8,163 nucleotides of DNA from Saprospiraceae bacterium (GCA_020852155.1 JADZBJ010000095.1:1-8163); one strand, 5' to 3'. Counted from the stretch's first letter, positions 1-6,967 are shown. Translations and numbers: made by a program. The notes: generated by a model not told the origin, from the sequence alone.

Positions 1-1021
1 ATTCTTTTGCCGCTTTTCCCCAGGTAAATTGCGTTGCCCATTGACGCATTCTGTTGGCCTTTAAAGGGTCATTTCCAGCATTATTCATACCCTTTTCGAG
101 GGTCGTTATCAACGTTTCCGGTTCGAAATCAGGGAAAACATATGCTTCAGGGCCGCCGATCTCTGGCAGGCTGGTTTTATTGGATACAAAAACGGGTTTT
201 CCGCACGACATAGCCTCTATGACCGGAAGTCCGAAACCTTCAGCCAAAGAAGGGAATAGCAAGCCGTCGGAATGTTGATACCAGCGCCACTTTGCAGCAT
301 CGCTCACCGGGCCGATGAAGTGCAGGCGGTCAGACACTCCGATCTTTTGGGCATCCGCAAGCATTTTTTTTTGGTAGGCATGATGCGATGATCCTGCAAC
401 GACCCAGTGCATATTCCGAAAATGACCCAACAGCGGCAACAAGGCGTGGTAGTTTTTTTTCGGGTGCAAGCCAATGCTGAACCAGTATGGATACGCCACA
501 GGCGAGGCCTCAAGTTCCAGTGATTCAGGTGCAGGTTTAAAACCGTTGTAGATCACCTTTTGGGCGATTCCTGCTGGAATAATTAAGTGATTTTCAACTT
601 GTTGTTTTACAAAATTTGAAATAAAAACCAGTCCGGAAGCGCGGTTTATTTTGCGCTGTAAAAGCGCCAGGCGGCGTTTTTTCTCTAAAAAAAACAAGTC
701 GCGGCGTTCTATAAAATTCAAGTCGTGAATGGTCAGCAACAGCCCGGCATGATTTCGGCCCGGCAAATACGGAGAGTCCTGATGCAAACAATGCCATACG
801 TCTGCACGTACTGCCGGCGGGAAATACCGATAGAGATTTTTGACAACCCTGTACTGCGTTTTAGTGTTAAAACTGCCGACTTCCGACGCCGGTAAAAGAA
901 CCTCCCATTGCGTATCTTTTGCTTCAGGCAAAGCCATCAGGGCCGACGCCAGGTGCCGGCAGTACTGACCCAATCCAGAGTATGGATTTCGGAGGCGTTC
1001 GAGTTCAAGGAATACGCGCAT
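1..1021 (-). CDS. Glycosyltransferase family 4 (group 1), 3' end cut by window
   Basis: This gene reads from an ATG at 1021 leftwards without a stop to the window edge, giving 340 visible residues. About 20-30 are probably missing, judging by usual GT4 lengths near 365. It is a predicted retaining GT-B transferase that moves a sugar from a nucleotide-sugar donor to a glycan or lipid-linked acceptor at the cytoplasmic face of the membrane. The N-terminal domain shows NPYSGLGQY (residues 12-20), the glycine-containing acceptor-side loop. The C-terminal Rossmann domain begins near FSIGLHPKKN and carries the EGFGLPVIE motif (261-269), the EX7E signature of GT4 whose glutamates contact the donor. 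The sugar specificity cannot be read. It is divergent from the regulator at 1092. On the minus strand AATCTTTG (1037-1044) is one mismatch from the Bacteroidota -7 element but has no convincing -33 partner. The gene holds A/T runs of 8-9 bases, and the frame is intact through all of them. Confidence 0.93.
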   Translation of the reverse strand, partial: MRVFLELERLRNPYSGLGQYCRHLASALMALPEAKDTQWEVLLPASEVGSFNTKTQYRVVKNLYRYFPPAVRADVWHCLHQDSPYLPGRNHAGLLLTIHDLNFIERRDLFFLEKKRRLALLQRKINRASGLVFISNFVKQQVENHLIIPAGIAQKVIYNGFKPAPESLELEASPVAYPYWFSIGLHPKKNYHALLPLLGHFRNMHWVVAGSSHHAYQKKMLADAQKIGVSDRLHFIGPVSDAAKWRWYQHSDGLLFPSLAEGFGLPVIEAMSCGKPVFVSNKTSLPEIGGPEAYVFPDFEPETLITTLEKGMNNAGNDPLKANRMRQWATQFTWGKAAKE

Positions 1022-1053
1022 AGTTGAATTCACGAGCAAAGATTCAAAAAAAC

Positions 1054-1061
1054 TACCTTTG
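1054..1061 (+). promoter_or_regulatory. Bacteroidota-type -7 promoter element (TACCTTTG)
   Basis: TACCTTTG matches the Bacteroidota -7 consensus TAnnTTTG at every fixed position. It lies 30 bp upstream of the ATG at 1092, which would leave a 5' leader of about 25 nucleotides. The upstream -33 TTTG element is poor: the nearest candidate is GTTG at 1023-1026, about 27 bp away, longer than usual. The element overlaps a possible TTG start at 1059, which argues that translation begins at 1092. Confidence 0.5.
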
Positions 1062-1091
1062 ACATCTTTTTTGAATAAAGACTTCGTACCC

Positions 1092-1787
1092 ATGGAAGAA
1101 AAACAGGCATTTTGGCATCTTGAAAATATTGACGTGACATCAATCCTTTGTCCCAACAAACTGGGCAATGAAAAAGTCATGGGCCAACACCTGAACAAGA
1201 CGTTTAAAAAAGGTGAAACCATCTATGTGCCCAACGACCTGAGCGACCGACTATTTTTCATTAATTCTGGTAGTATCAAGATTTCAGTGTTGAACGAAGG
1301 CAAGGAAATTACCAAAGCCATCCTCGGCAAAGGGGAAGTTTTCGGCGAGTTGACCGTATTGGGCGAGTCCAAACGTCATGATTACGCCGTTGCGCTCGAA
1401 GAAACATCCACCTGTGTCGTTACACGACAGGAATTGCACGAACTCATGCGCGACCGCTCGGAACTGAACCTGTTTTTTATGAATATTTTCGGCAAGCGCC
1501 AGTTGGAGATGGAGCGCCGCCTCGAATCCCTGATTTTCAGGGACAGCCGCAGCCGAATTGTAGAGTTTTTGGTAAAAATGACACAGGAAAAAGGCCAGCG
1601 CATTGGTTATGAATGGGTGCTGCGTCATTTCATAACGCACCAGGAAATTGCCAACCTCACGGCCACCAGCCGCCAAACGGTAACCACCACCCTCAACGAC
1701 CTGCGCTATAAAAAACTGCTGACTTTCAACCGCTCACGCCTGCTCATCCGCGACCTCGATGGGCTAAAAGCGGAAATTAAAATGTAG
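1092..1787 (+). CDS. Crp/Fnr-family transcriptional regulator
   Basis: The product is a 231-residue DNA-binding regulator. A cyclic-nucleotide-binding-type beta-roll spans about residues 30-120, with the GEVFGE turn at 81-86 where Crp proteins have their phosphate-binding cassette. The dimerisation helix covers roughly 122-150. A winged helix-turn-helix follows, with HQEIANLTATSRQTVTTTLNDL (183-204) as the recognition unit. The cassette continues ESKRHDYA instead of the R-S/T-A seen in cAMP-binding Crp, so the ligand is uncertain. Cysteines are only at 20 and 108, which excludes an Fnr-type iron-sulfur cluster. I chose the ATG at 1092. An in-frame TTG at 1059 would add 11 residues but lies inside a good promoter element. 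The gene is divergent from the glycosyltransferase and convergent with the PorV-like gene, with the palindromic repeat just downstream. Its target genes cannot be deduced; nearby surface genes are only a guess. Confidence 0.93.
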   Translation: MEEKQAFWHLENIDVTSILCPNKLGNEKVMGQHLNKTFKKGETIYVPNDLSDRLFFINSGSIKISVLNEGKEITKAILGKGEVFGELTVLGESKRHDYAVALEETSTCVVTRQELHELMRDRSELNLFFMNIFGKRQLEMERRLESLIFRDSRSRIVEFLVKMTQEKGQRIGYEWVLRHFITHQEIANLTATSRQTVTTTLNDLRYKKLLTFNRSRLLIRDLDGLKAEIKM

Positions 1788-1883
1788 TTTGTTGAAGGCT
1801 GTTGAATTGGTTATTTGGGGATTTGGTTATTTGTTGAAGGTAGTTGAAATGTTGAAAGTTGAAGTGGTTGAAAGTTCAAGGTT

Positions 1884-1915
1884 GTTGAAGTAGTTGAATG
1901 TTGAAGTAGTTGAAT
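1884..1915. repeat. Two exact tandem copies of a 16-bp unit in the left arm
   Basis: GTTGAAGTAGTTGAAT is present exactly at 1884-1899 and again at 1900-1915, followed by a further GTTGAA at 1916-1921. The GTTGAA words here are therefore spaced alternately 9 and 7 bp. The mirrored right arm (2063-2112) shows the same kind of 7/9/10-bp spacing of TTCAAC but is less exact. Confidence 0.9.
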
Positions 1916-1945
1916 GTTGAACAGATAATTCCCAAACCCAAGGGG

Positions 1946-2037
1946 TGTCATCCTGAACGAAGTGAAGGATCTGCGCCCCACGAATCGAAAATACTCACTA
2001 CTGTTTAGCCAGATCCTTCACTTCGTTCAGGATGACA
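1946..2037. terminator. Core hairpin with 28-bp perfect stem; possible terminator
   Basis: Positions 1946-1973 are the exact reverse complement of 2010-2037, enclosing a 36-base loop (1974-2009). The arm contains TCATCCTGAACGAAGTGAAG. From memory, near-identical TCATCCTGAnCGAAGnGAAGGATC units are scattered in many bacterial genomes and give rise to spurious small peptides. Within each arm ATCCT/AGGAT (1950-1970 and 2013-2033) can also form a small stem. Five T residues (2040-2044) follow the stem on the plus strand, so it could end transcription of the regulator. No T-run follows on the minus side. The hairpin is certain; the terminator role is inferred, and a 36-base loop is large for a classical intrinsic terminator. 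Confidence 0.55.
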
Positions 2038-2176
2038 ACTTTTTGAGGTTGGGGTCAGTTCGTTCAACTTTTTCAACAACATTCAACAACTTCAACATTC
2101 AACAACTTCAACTTTCAACATTTCAACTTTCAACAAATAACCAAATCCCCAAATAACCAATTCAACAACTTTCCCC

Positions 2177-3271
2177 TCATTCAACCGCCTTGTTGCGTTC
2201 TTTAAAATCAACTTTTAAAGAAACAATATGCGAATACTGCACTTGCGACACATTTCCGATGTCGGTCAGCGCATAATCCACCTGAATGCGCCCCCAATGC
2301 AGGCCTACGCCAAAGTTGGGCTGAACCGTCAGGCGTGACGTATTCGGGTCAAAATCATCTTTTACTTTCTGGAAATTCGCGACGCCGAAGCGCAGTTGGA
2401 CAAACCTGTTATAATCTGCTTCAATACCCACGCGAGGCTCCATATTAAACGACTTGCTGCTAACCAGCACGTTACGTTGGCCGTCGGTGGTCAATTCGAG
2501 GTCAACTGCTGGCATCAGGCTTGATTTTGAATTCAGTTTGATGCGATAAGCACCGCCGAGTTCAAGGCGAGGTTTGGTGATTTCCGTACTGTTTTGCGGG
2601 ATTTCATTGCCGGTTTTAGTGAACACTTCACGTTCGCGTTCAGTGAGGTTGAATGACCAGGCATTGAATGTCGTTGTCAGGTCGCGCCCCTGTGCGCCGA
2701 GCATCAGGTTGCCTTTCCGATACTGAATGCCGACATCAGCGCCAAAGCCCCAGGAAGAACCGAAAGTGCCAATGACCCTGCGCACCACCTTGGCGGTAGC
2801 GCCGACCGTCAGCGCCGGATTGCGCAACCGGCGGGCATAACTGCCCATCAGCGCATAGTCGGCTGCTGAAAATTCGGTTACGTTGTCGTAGTTGATCGTG
2901 CCGTCGGGTTCGACGAGATTGATTGTGTAGGGAATATTATCAATGGCAAAGCGAACGAGCGAAAATGCCAGATAACTGCCTTTGTCGCGGTTCAGTGATT
3001 TGCCGAATGCCAGGTAATCGTATTGGCCAATGCCGCCAAACCATTCGGCGTGCATTGCGCCGAGTTGCAGGGGCGATTCAATATGGCTCAATCCGGCCGG
3101 GTTCCAGTAGGCCGAAGTAATATCGCCGGTTACGGCTGTTTGAGCGCCAGCCATACCGTGTGCGCGGGCGCCGACGCCAATACTCAGGAATTCATTGCTG
3201 TATTTTTGGGCCAAAGCAGATGTTTGAGCCAAAATGAGCAAATAAAAGAGGAATTGAAGTTGTTTCTTCAT
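2177..3271 (-). CDS. PorV/PorQ-family outer-membrane beta-barrel (T9SS-associated)
   Basis: The 364-residue product starts with a Sec signal peptide (hydrophobic stretch 7-19, likely cleavage ALA|QK at 21/22). The mature N-terminus SNEFLSIGVGARAHGMAGAQTAV and the following SAYWNPAGL are typical of the PorV/PorQ family, which is related to FadL-like barrels. The rest is alternating beta-strand sequence ending in VSLKVDFKERNKAVE, as expected for a barrel closing near the C-terminus. In Porphyromonas, PorV binds T9SS C-terminal domains and carries cargo to the attachment complex, while PorQ works with PorZ. This protein cannot be assigned to either and is best seen as a paralogue. It is divergent from two T9SS cargo genes (3418, 5571), which fits a shuttle or anchoring role but does not prove it. 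The ATG at 3271 is chosen because it starts the signal peptide. The stop lies next to the palindromic repeat. Confidence 0.87.
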   Translation of the reverse strand: MKKQLQFLFYLLILAQTSALAQKYSNEFLSIGVGARAHGMAGAQTAVTGDITSAYWNPAGLSHIESPLQLGAMHAEWFGGIGQYDYLAFGKSLNRDKGSYLAFSLVRFAIDNIPYTINLVEPDGTINYDNVTEFSAADYALMGSYARRLRNPALTVGATAKVVRRVIGTFGSSWGFGADVGIQYRKGNLMLGAQGRDLTTTFNAWSFNLTEREREVFTKTGNEIPQNSTEITKPRLELGGAYRIKLNSKSSLMPAVDLELTTDGQRNVLVSSKSFNMEPRVGIEADYNRFVQLRFGVANFQKVKDDFDPNTSRLTVQPNFGVGLHWGRIQVDYALTDIGNVSQVQYSHIVSLKVDFKERNKAVE

Positions 3272-3349
3272 GGATGCGATATTTTTGCTGCGTATGGAAG
3301 TGCCGGGGTATGTCTGTCCAAGACATTCAACAGGCTTAACGGGTTGCCT

Positions 3350-3378
3350 GAAAACTACACCCAGGAATAAAAATCAAA
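3350..3378 (-). promoter_or_regulatory. Possible promoter of the PorV-like gene
   Basis: On the minus strand, TTTG (3375-3378) is followed after 17 bp by TAGTTTTC (3350-3357), one base from the Bacteroidota -7 consensus TAnnTTTG. It would give a leader of about 70 nucleotides before the ATG at 3271. It lies in the 146-bp divergent gap 3272-3417. For the plus-strand operon the best I see there is TTG (3379-3381), 21 bp, then TAACCTTA (3403-3410). That is a weak match and would leave almost no leader before 3418. Confidence 0.3.
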
Positions 3379-3417
3379 TTGACAAAGCAAAGTTCACCAA
3401 TATAACCTTACACAACC

Positions 3418-5544
3418 ATGTTTTCCAGACACTTTACTTTCAGCCGTTTTCTGCTACTTCTTGGAATAGTGTTCTCCTGTAATATGGAGCACTTGACGGC
3501 CCAACCCGTGAATGCATCCAGCCTCACCGGCAAGGTCATTTGTGGCTATCAGGGCTGGTTCAATTGTTTCGGCGATGGCTCGCCGGTGATGAGTTGGCGG
3601 CACTGGTCGCCCGGCGTATATCAATCCAATGCACACAAGCCCACTCCGGGCAATGTCACCTTTGAAGTTTATCCTGATGTGACCGCCTATGCGCCCAATC
3701 AATTATTTCAGACCGGCCTGGGGCCATTGGGCGACGGCAGCCCGGCTCGCCTGTTTTCATCGTATCCTGAAGCGGTCATTGATTTAAATTTTTCCTGGAT
3801 GGAGCAAAACGGGATTGACGGGGTGGCTTTACAATATTTCATAACGTCCATTTTTGACGACGTTTTCAGGGTAAACAGAGACAGTATCGCCGTGCGCGTC
3901 AAACGTCAGGCAGAAGCGCATGGTCGGGTGTTTTACATGATGTACGACCTGAGCGGTTTTCCGGCAGACAACTTCAATGACCTGAAAACAAACTGGACCA
4001 ACCTGAATAACAACTATCACCTGACCGATTCTCCGGCGTATGTGCATCAGGATGGCAAGCCGGTTATATGCCTTTGGGGAGTTGGGTTCACGCATATTCA
4101 GGGAAATGTGGCGCAAACGCTGGATTTGATCAACTGGTTTAAGTCGCAGGGATGCTACGTCGCAGGCGGCTTGCCTACGCACTGGCGCAATGGTGTGGGC
4201 GACTCCAAACCCGATTTCGGCAGCGTGTACCAGTCGCTGGATATGATTTCACCCTGGTCGGTTGGCCGCTTTGGCGACATTCCCGGCGCAGATAATTTCA
4301 GGGTAAACCAACTGGAACCTGACTTCGCCTGGTGTAATAGCCATAATATTGATTATCAACCTGTTGTGTTTCCGGGTTTCGCATGGTCAAACTGGAATGG
4401 CGGAAGTCGGAACCAGATCCCGCGCGACAAGGGCAATTTCTTTTGGCGGCAAGCCTACAACATCCGCGACCTGAATATTCCATCCATGTACATTGCCATG
4501 TTCGATGAATATGACGAAGGAACGGCCATCGCCCCGGCGGCAGACAGTTATTTGAAAACGCCCGTTGACCAGTATTTCCTGACGTATAGCGCTGATGGCG
4601 AATATCTTTCTTCCGACTTTTACTTGCGCCTTGCTGGCAAGGCCACATCCATGATTAAAAACAGCATTCCATTGAGCGCTTCGCACAATGTGGCGGCTTC
4701 AGCGGGGCCTGTCTGGTTTCGAACCAGCCTGGAGCAGAATTATGATGCCATGCCAACGTGGTTTAATACATCGGCAGGCAGCGGCTCCATCAGCGGCGTA
4801 TCGGGCGTAGCACCGGGCGGCATTCCCACCTGTGCGCCCAGTACGGGCGTTGCGCATGTTGGCGCCGGGGCCATGCTCATAAAAGGCACGGACAATTCAG
4901 GCGCGGTATCTCGTGCTTATTACAAGGTGTTTGATGTGAATATCCCTGTTAGTGGCGATACCTGGTTGCGTTTCTGGACTTTTCCCGAAAACGAACTGGG
5001 GCGACATATTTCTGTGGATTTGGCCATGACAGATGGCAGTACCTTGCGGGACATTGGCGCTATTGACATCAATGGCGTTTCCATGCACCCCGGCGCAGAC
5101 AGAGGCGTTATCGGGCAATGGAATGAAAATGTGTGTCGCATCGGCACATGGCTTCAGGGAAAGACGATTGACCGAATTTTGATTGGCTATGATTATGCAC
5201 CCGAAACGGGCAATTTCAGTTGTTATGTAGATGACATCACCATTTTCACTGATGCAGACGCCGTCGGTACAGAAATACCCGCTGTCAATGCCGTGCCAGT
5301 CCTCAAACTAATGCCTAATCCTGGCACACCCTACAATTCAATGGTAACAGTTGACTGGGCAGCGCAAACAGACGATGCAATTCTCCGGGTTTACGATACT
5401 TTTGGGCGTCTTTATCAGGAACAAAACCTCAAAGCCAATACAACAGCCCGTATTAACACAGAAAATTGGCCAGCCGGGACGTACTTTTTCAAAGCAGAAT
5501 CGCTCAAAAGCGTACAAAGTGCAATCTGGATTAACAGCCGATAG
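3418..5544 (+). CDS. Secreted GH71/GH99-like glycoside hydrolase with T9SS sorting domain
   Basis: The 708-residue product has a signal peptide (hydrophobic 11-20) with likely cleavage LTA|QP at 28/29. A lipoprotein reading at C21 is less likely because VFSC is a poor lipobox. Residues about 37-385 form a GH99/GH71-like TIM barrel: it opens GKVICGYQGWFNC...GDG (39-54) and ends with MFDEYDEGTAIAP. E364 and E367 fit the E-x-x-E-G-T catalytic pair of GH99 endo-alpha-mannosidases. Residues about 430-611 are a beta-sandwich-like module ending CYVDDITIF. Residues 626-708 are a type-A T9SS C-terminal domain starting VPVLKLMPNPG and ending in PAGTYFF...IWINSR. The protein is probably exported by Sec, then T9SS, and acts on a polysaccharide outside the cell. 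Mannan-like substrates are suggested by GH99 kinship but not proven, since this subfamily is largely uncharacterised. It is the first gene of a probable operon; the next gene starts 26 bp on. Confidence 0.88.
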   Translation: MFSRHFTFSRFLLLLGIVFSCNMEHLTAQPVNASSLTGKVICGYQGWFNCFGDGSPVMSWRHWSPGVYQSNAHKPTPGNVTFEVYPDVTAYAPNQLFQTGLGPLGDGSPARLFSSYPEAVIDLNFSWMEQNGIDGVALQYFITSIFDDVFRVNRDSIAVRVKRQAEAHGRVFYMMYDLSGFPADNFNDLKTNWTNLNNNYHLTDSPAYVHQDGKPVICLWGVGFTHIQGNVAQTLDLINWFKSQGCYVAGGLPTHWRNGVGDSKPDFGSVYQSLDMISPWSVGRFGDIPGADNFRVNQLEPDFAWCNSHNIDYQPVVFPGFAWSNWNGGSRNQIPRDKGNFFWRQAYNIRDLNIPSMYIAMFDEYDEGTAIAPAADSYLKTPVDQYFLTYSADGEYLSSDFYLRLAGKATSMIKNSIPLSASHNVAASAGPVWFRTSLEQNYDAMPTWFNTSAGSGSISGVSGVAPGGIPTCAPSTGVAHVGAGAMLIKGTDNSGAVSRAYYKVFDVNIPVSGDTWLRFWTFPENELGRHISVDLAMTDGSTLRDIGAIDINGVSMHPGADRGVIGQWNENVCRIGTWLQGKTIDRILIGYDYAPETGNFSCYVDDITIFTDADAVGTEIPAVNAVPVLKLMPNPGTPYNSMVTVDWAAQTDDAILRVYDTFGRLYQEQNLKANTTARINTENWPAGTYFFKAESLKSVQSAIWINSR

Positions 5545-5570
5545 GCATATTGACATTCAATTCTTTTTCA

Positions 5571-6953
5571 ATGAATAAACTTATTCTCTTCGTTTTCGCT
5601 TTTTTCAGCGCCCTGGCTATGTCTGCGCAAAGCAGCCATAACATGACCTTACTCAGTAAATGGGACGACAATTCCCTGCCCGTAGCATCGCCCGGCGGGT
5701 TGAATGTGCAGTATAGCGGCTGCTGGGGCATGGCCATCAACGGGCGTGAATATGCCGTTGTGGGCGGTGCGGCGCATTTGCTGTTTTTCGATATAACCAA
5801 TCCTGCTACGCCGGAAATGGTTGGAAAATTTGAAGGCACTTTTACCACCGTTTGGCGCGAGATCAAATCTTATAAAGATCGCATTTATGCTGTGTCTGAT
5901 AATACCAGCGAGGGATTGATGATTTTCGACATGAGTCAGGCGCCCGATACCATCATTCGTACCTATTGGAGTAATGAATATTTTCATAAAGCGCATACCA
6001 TCACCGTAGATACCGTTTCCGGTCGTTTGTACCTTAATGGCGGCTCGGCGGCCGACGGCATTATTGTGCTGGATGTAAGCCAGAATCCGGATGTGCCGGT
6101 TTTCCTGGGGCATCCGAATATCATGGGCGGTTATGTGCATGACTCCTATGTTCGCGGCGACACGCTTTACTGCTCTTCCGGCTACGACGGTTTGTACATG
6201 TTTGATTTTAAAAATCCTCAAAATCCGGTGTTTATTTCCAGCGTATCGACGGGTGGCTACAACCACAATGTCTGGTTAAACAAAGAAGGCACCTATGCTT
6301 ATTACACCGAGGAAGTGCCGCGCGGATTGCCCATTCATATTGTTGATTTACAACAACTTGCACTGGGTGAAGACATTGAGGTAGTCGGTAATTTTCTGGA
6401 TAATATGTTGTTCCCGAATGCCACGACCAAAGAAGCAACACCGCACAATGTGTACATCCGCGATAACCTGATGTTCAATTCGCAATACGAAGACGGTCTG
6501 TTGGTGTACGACATCAGCATCCCGACCCAACCTGAATTGGTGGCCTGGTACGACACACATCCTGAAAACACCATTTACAATGGCTATTTTGGCAACTGGG
6601 GTAGTTACCCCTGGCTACCCAGCGGCAACGTCATCGCTTGTGATATGCAGAATGGCCTTCATGTGCTGGATTTGTCGCCAACGGTGGGGACACAAGCGCC
6701 TGAGCGTATTTTGGCCACTGTAACGCCCAACCCGGCCAAGGATTATTTGCGCATTGCAGTGCCTGAAGATGTGGCTGCACAAGGCTGGTCATTGAACGTG
6801 TTTAACTTGTCAGGACAGCAGGTTGCTTCGTTGAATCAATTGAATCAAATGCAGCAACGTGTATCTGTTGAGCATTTGCCGACAGGCATGTACTTTTTGC
6901 ACATTCGCAGTCAGGACGGGCGTATGTTCACCCAAAAAATAGCGGTTGAATAA
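5571..6953 (+). CDS. Secreted LVIVD-repeat beta-propeller (choice-of-anchor B type) with T9SS sorting domain
   Basis: The product is 460 residues. The ATG at 5571 is chosen because it directly begins the signal peptide MNKLILFVFAFFSALAMSA (cleavage A19|Q20). An in-frame TTG at 5550 would add seven residues ahead of the signal. The body (about 35-378) holds about seven repeats of the LVIVD type, each with a strand, a G-L/I-hydrophobic-D motif and often N-P-P, such as LLFFDITNPATPE, LMIFDMS, IIVLDVSQNPDVP, LYMFDFKNPQNP, IHIVDL, LLVYDISIPTQPE and LHVLDLS. That is consistent with a seven-bladed propeller. H142, H190, H232 and H292 sit near the start of successive repeats. Residues about 382-460 are a T9SS type-A sorting domain (VTPNPAKDYLRI...LPTGMYFLHI...QKIAVE). 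The family has no established function; binding or scaffolding at the cell surface is an inference. It lies between the hydrolase and the flippase in the same probable operon. Confidence 0.88.
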   Translation: MNKLILFVFAFFSALAMSAQSSHNMTLLSKWDDNSLPVASPGGLNVQYSGCWGMAINGREYAVVGGAAHLLFFDITNPATPEMVGKFEGTFTTVWREIKSYKDRIYAVSDNTSEGLMIFDMSQAPDTIIRTYWSNEYFHKAHTITVDTVSGRLYLNGGSAADGIIVLDVSQNPDVPVFLGHPNIMGGYVHDSYVRGDTLYCSSGYDGLYMFDFKNPQNPVFISSVSTGGYNHNVWLNKEGTYAYYTEEVPRGLPIHIVDLQQLALGEDIEVVGNFLDNMLFPNATTKEATPHNVYIRDNLMFNSQYEDGLLVYDISIPTQPELVAWYDTHPENTIYNGYFGNWGSYPWLPSGNVIACDMQNGLHVLDLSPTVGTQAPERILATVTPNPAKDYLRIAVPEDVAAQGWSLNVFNLSGQQVASLNQLNQMQQRVSVEHLPTGMYFLHIRSQDGRMFTQKIAVE

Positions 6954-6967
6954 TCGCAATCGAAAAA

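Larger units (their letters stand above)
1791..2173. repeat. Long nested inverted repeat between convergent genes (non-coding)
   Basis: The whole gap between the regulator and the PorV-like gene is one imperfect palindrome. A perfect 38-bp arm at 1801-1838 pairs with 2129-2166. After a 3-base bulge (1839-1841) a perfect 22-bp arm at 1842-1863 pairs with 2107-2128. Pairing then continues with scattered mismatches inward to the core hairpin at 1946-2037. GTTGAA occurs 12 times in the left arm (1791-1921) and TTCAAC 10 times in the right arm (2063-2166), with mirrored spacing. The outer 38-bp arm has an internal near-repeat of GGTTATTTG. No credible protein is encoded. It could be a non-autonomous mobile or REP/MITE-like element, or a two-way transcription barrier for the convergent genes. 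Target-site duplications are not obvious. Confidence 0.9.

Noticed and set aside
1284..1676. 130-codon minus-strand frame opposite the Crp-like gene
   Set aside because: It lies wholly antisense to a well-supported regulator and shows no recognisable domain.
1962..2156. Small plus-strand frame of 64 codons within the palindrome
   Set aside because: It is made entirely of the repeat arms and core; the peptide (QILHFVQDD, then Q/N/S/T-rich) is the kind of spurious product such repeats give.
1791..2173. CRISPR array
   Set aside because: The repeat words are only 6-16 bp, without regular spacers, and are arranged as a mirror-image palindrome; no cas genes are present.
3023..3370. Plus-strand frames overlapping the start of the PorV-like gene
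   Set aside because: They are antisense to the signal peptide and conserved N-terminus of the barrel gene and encode nothing recognisable.
5649..6266. 205-codon minus-strand frame opposite the propeller gene
   Set aside because: Long but antisense to a clear secreted propeller; the sequence is His/Arg-rich with no family features, as expected of a shadow frame.
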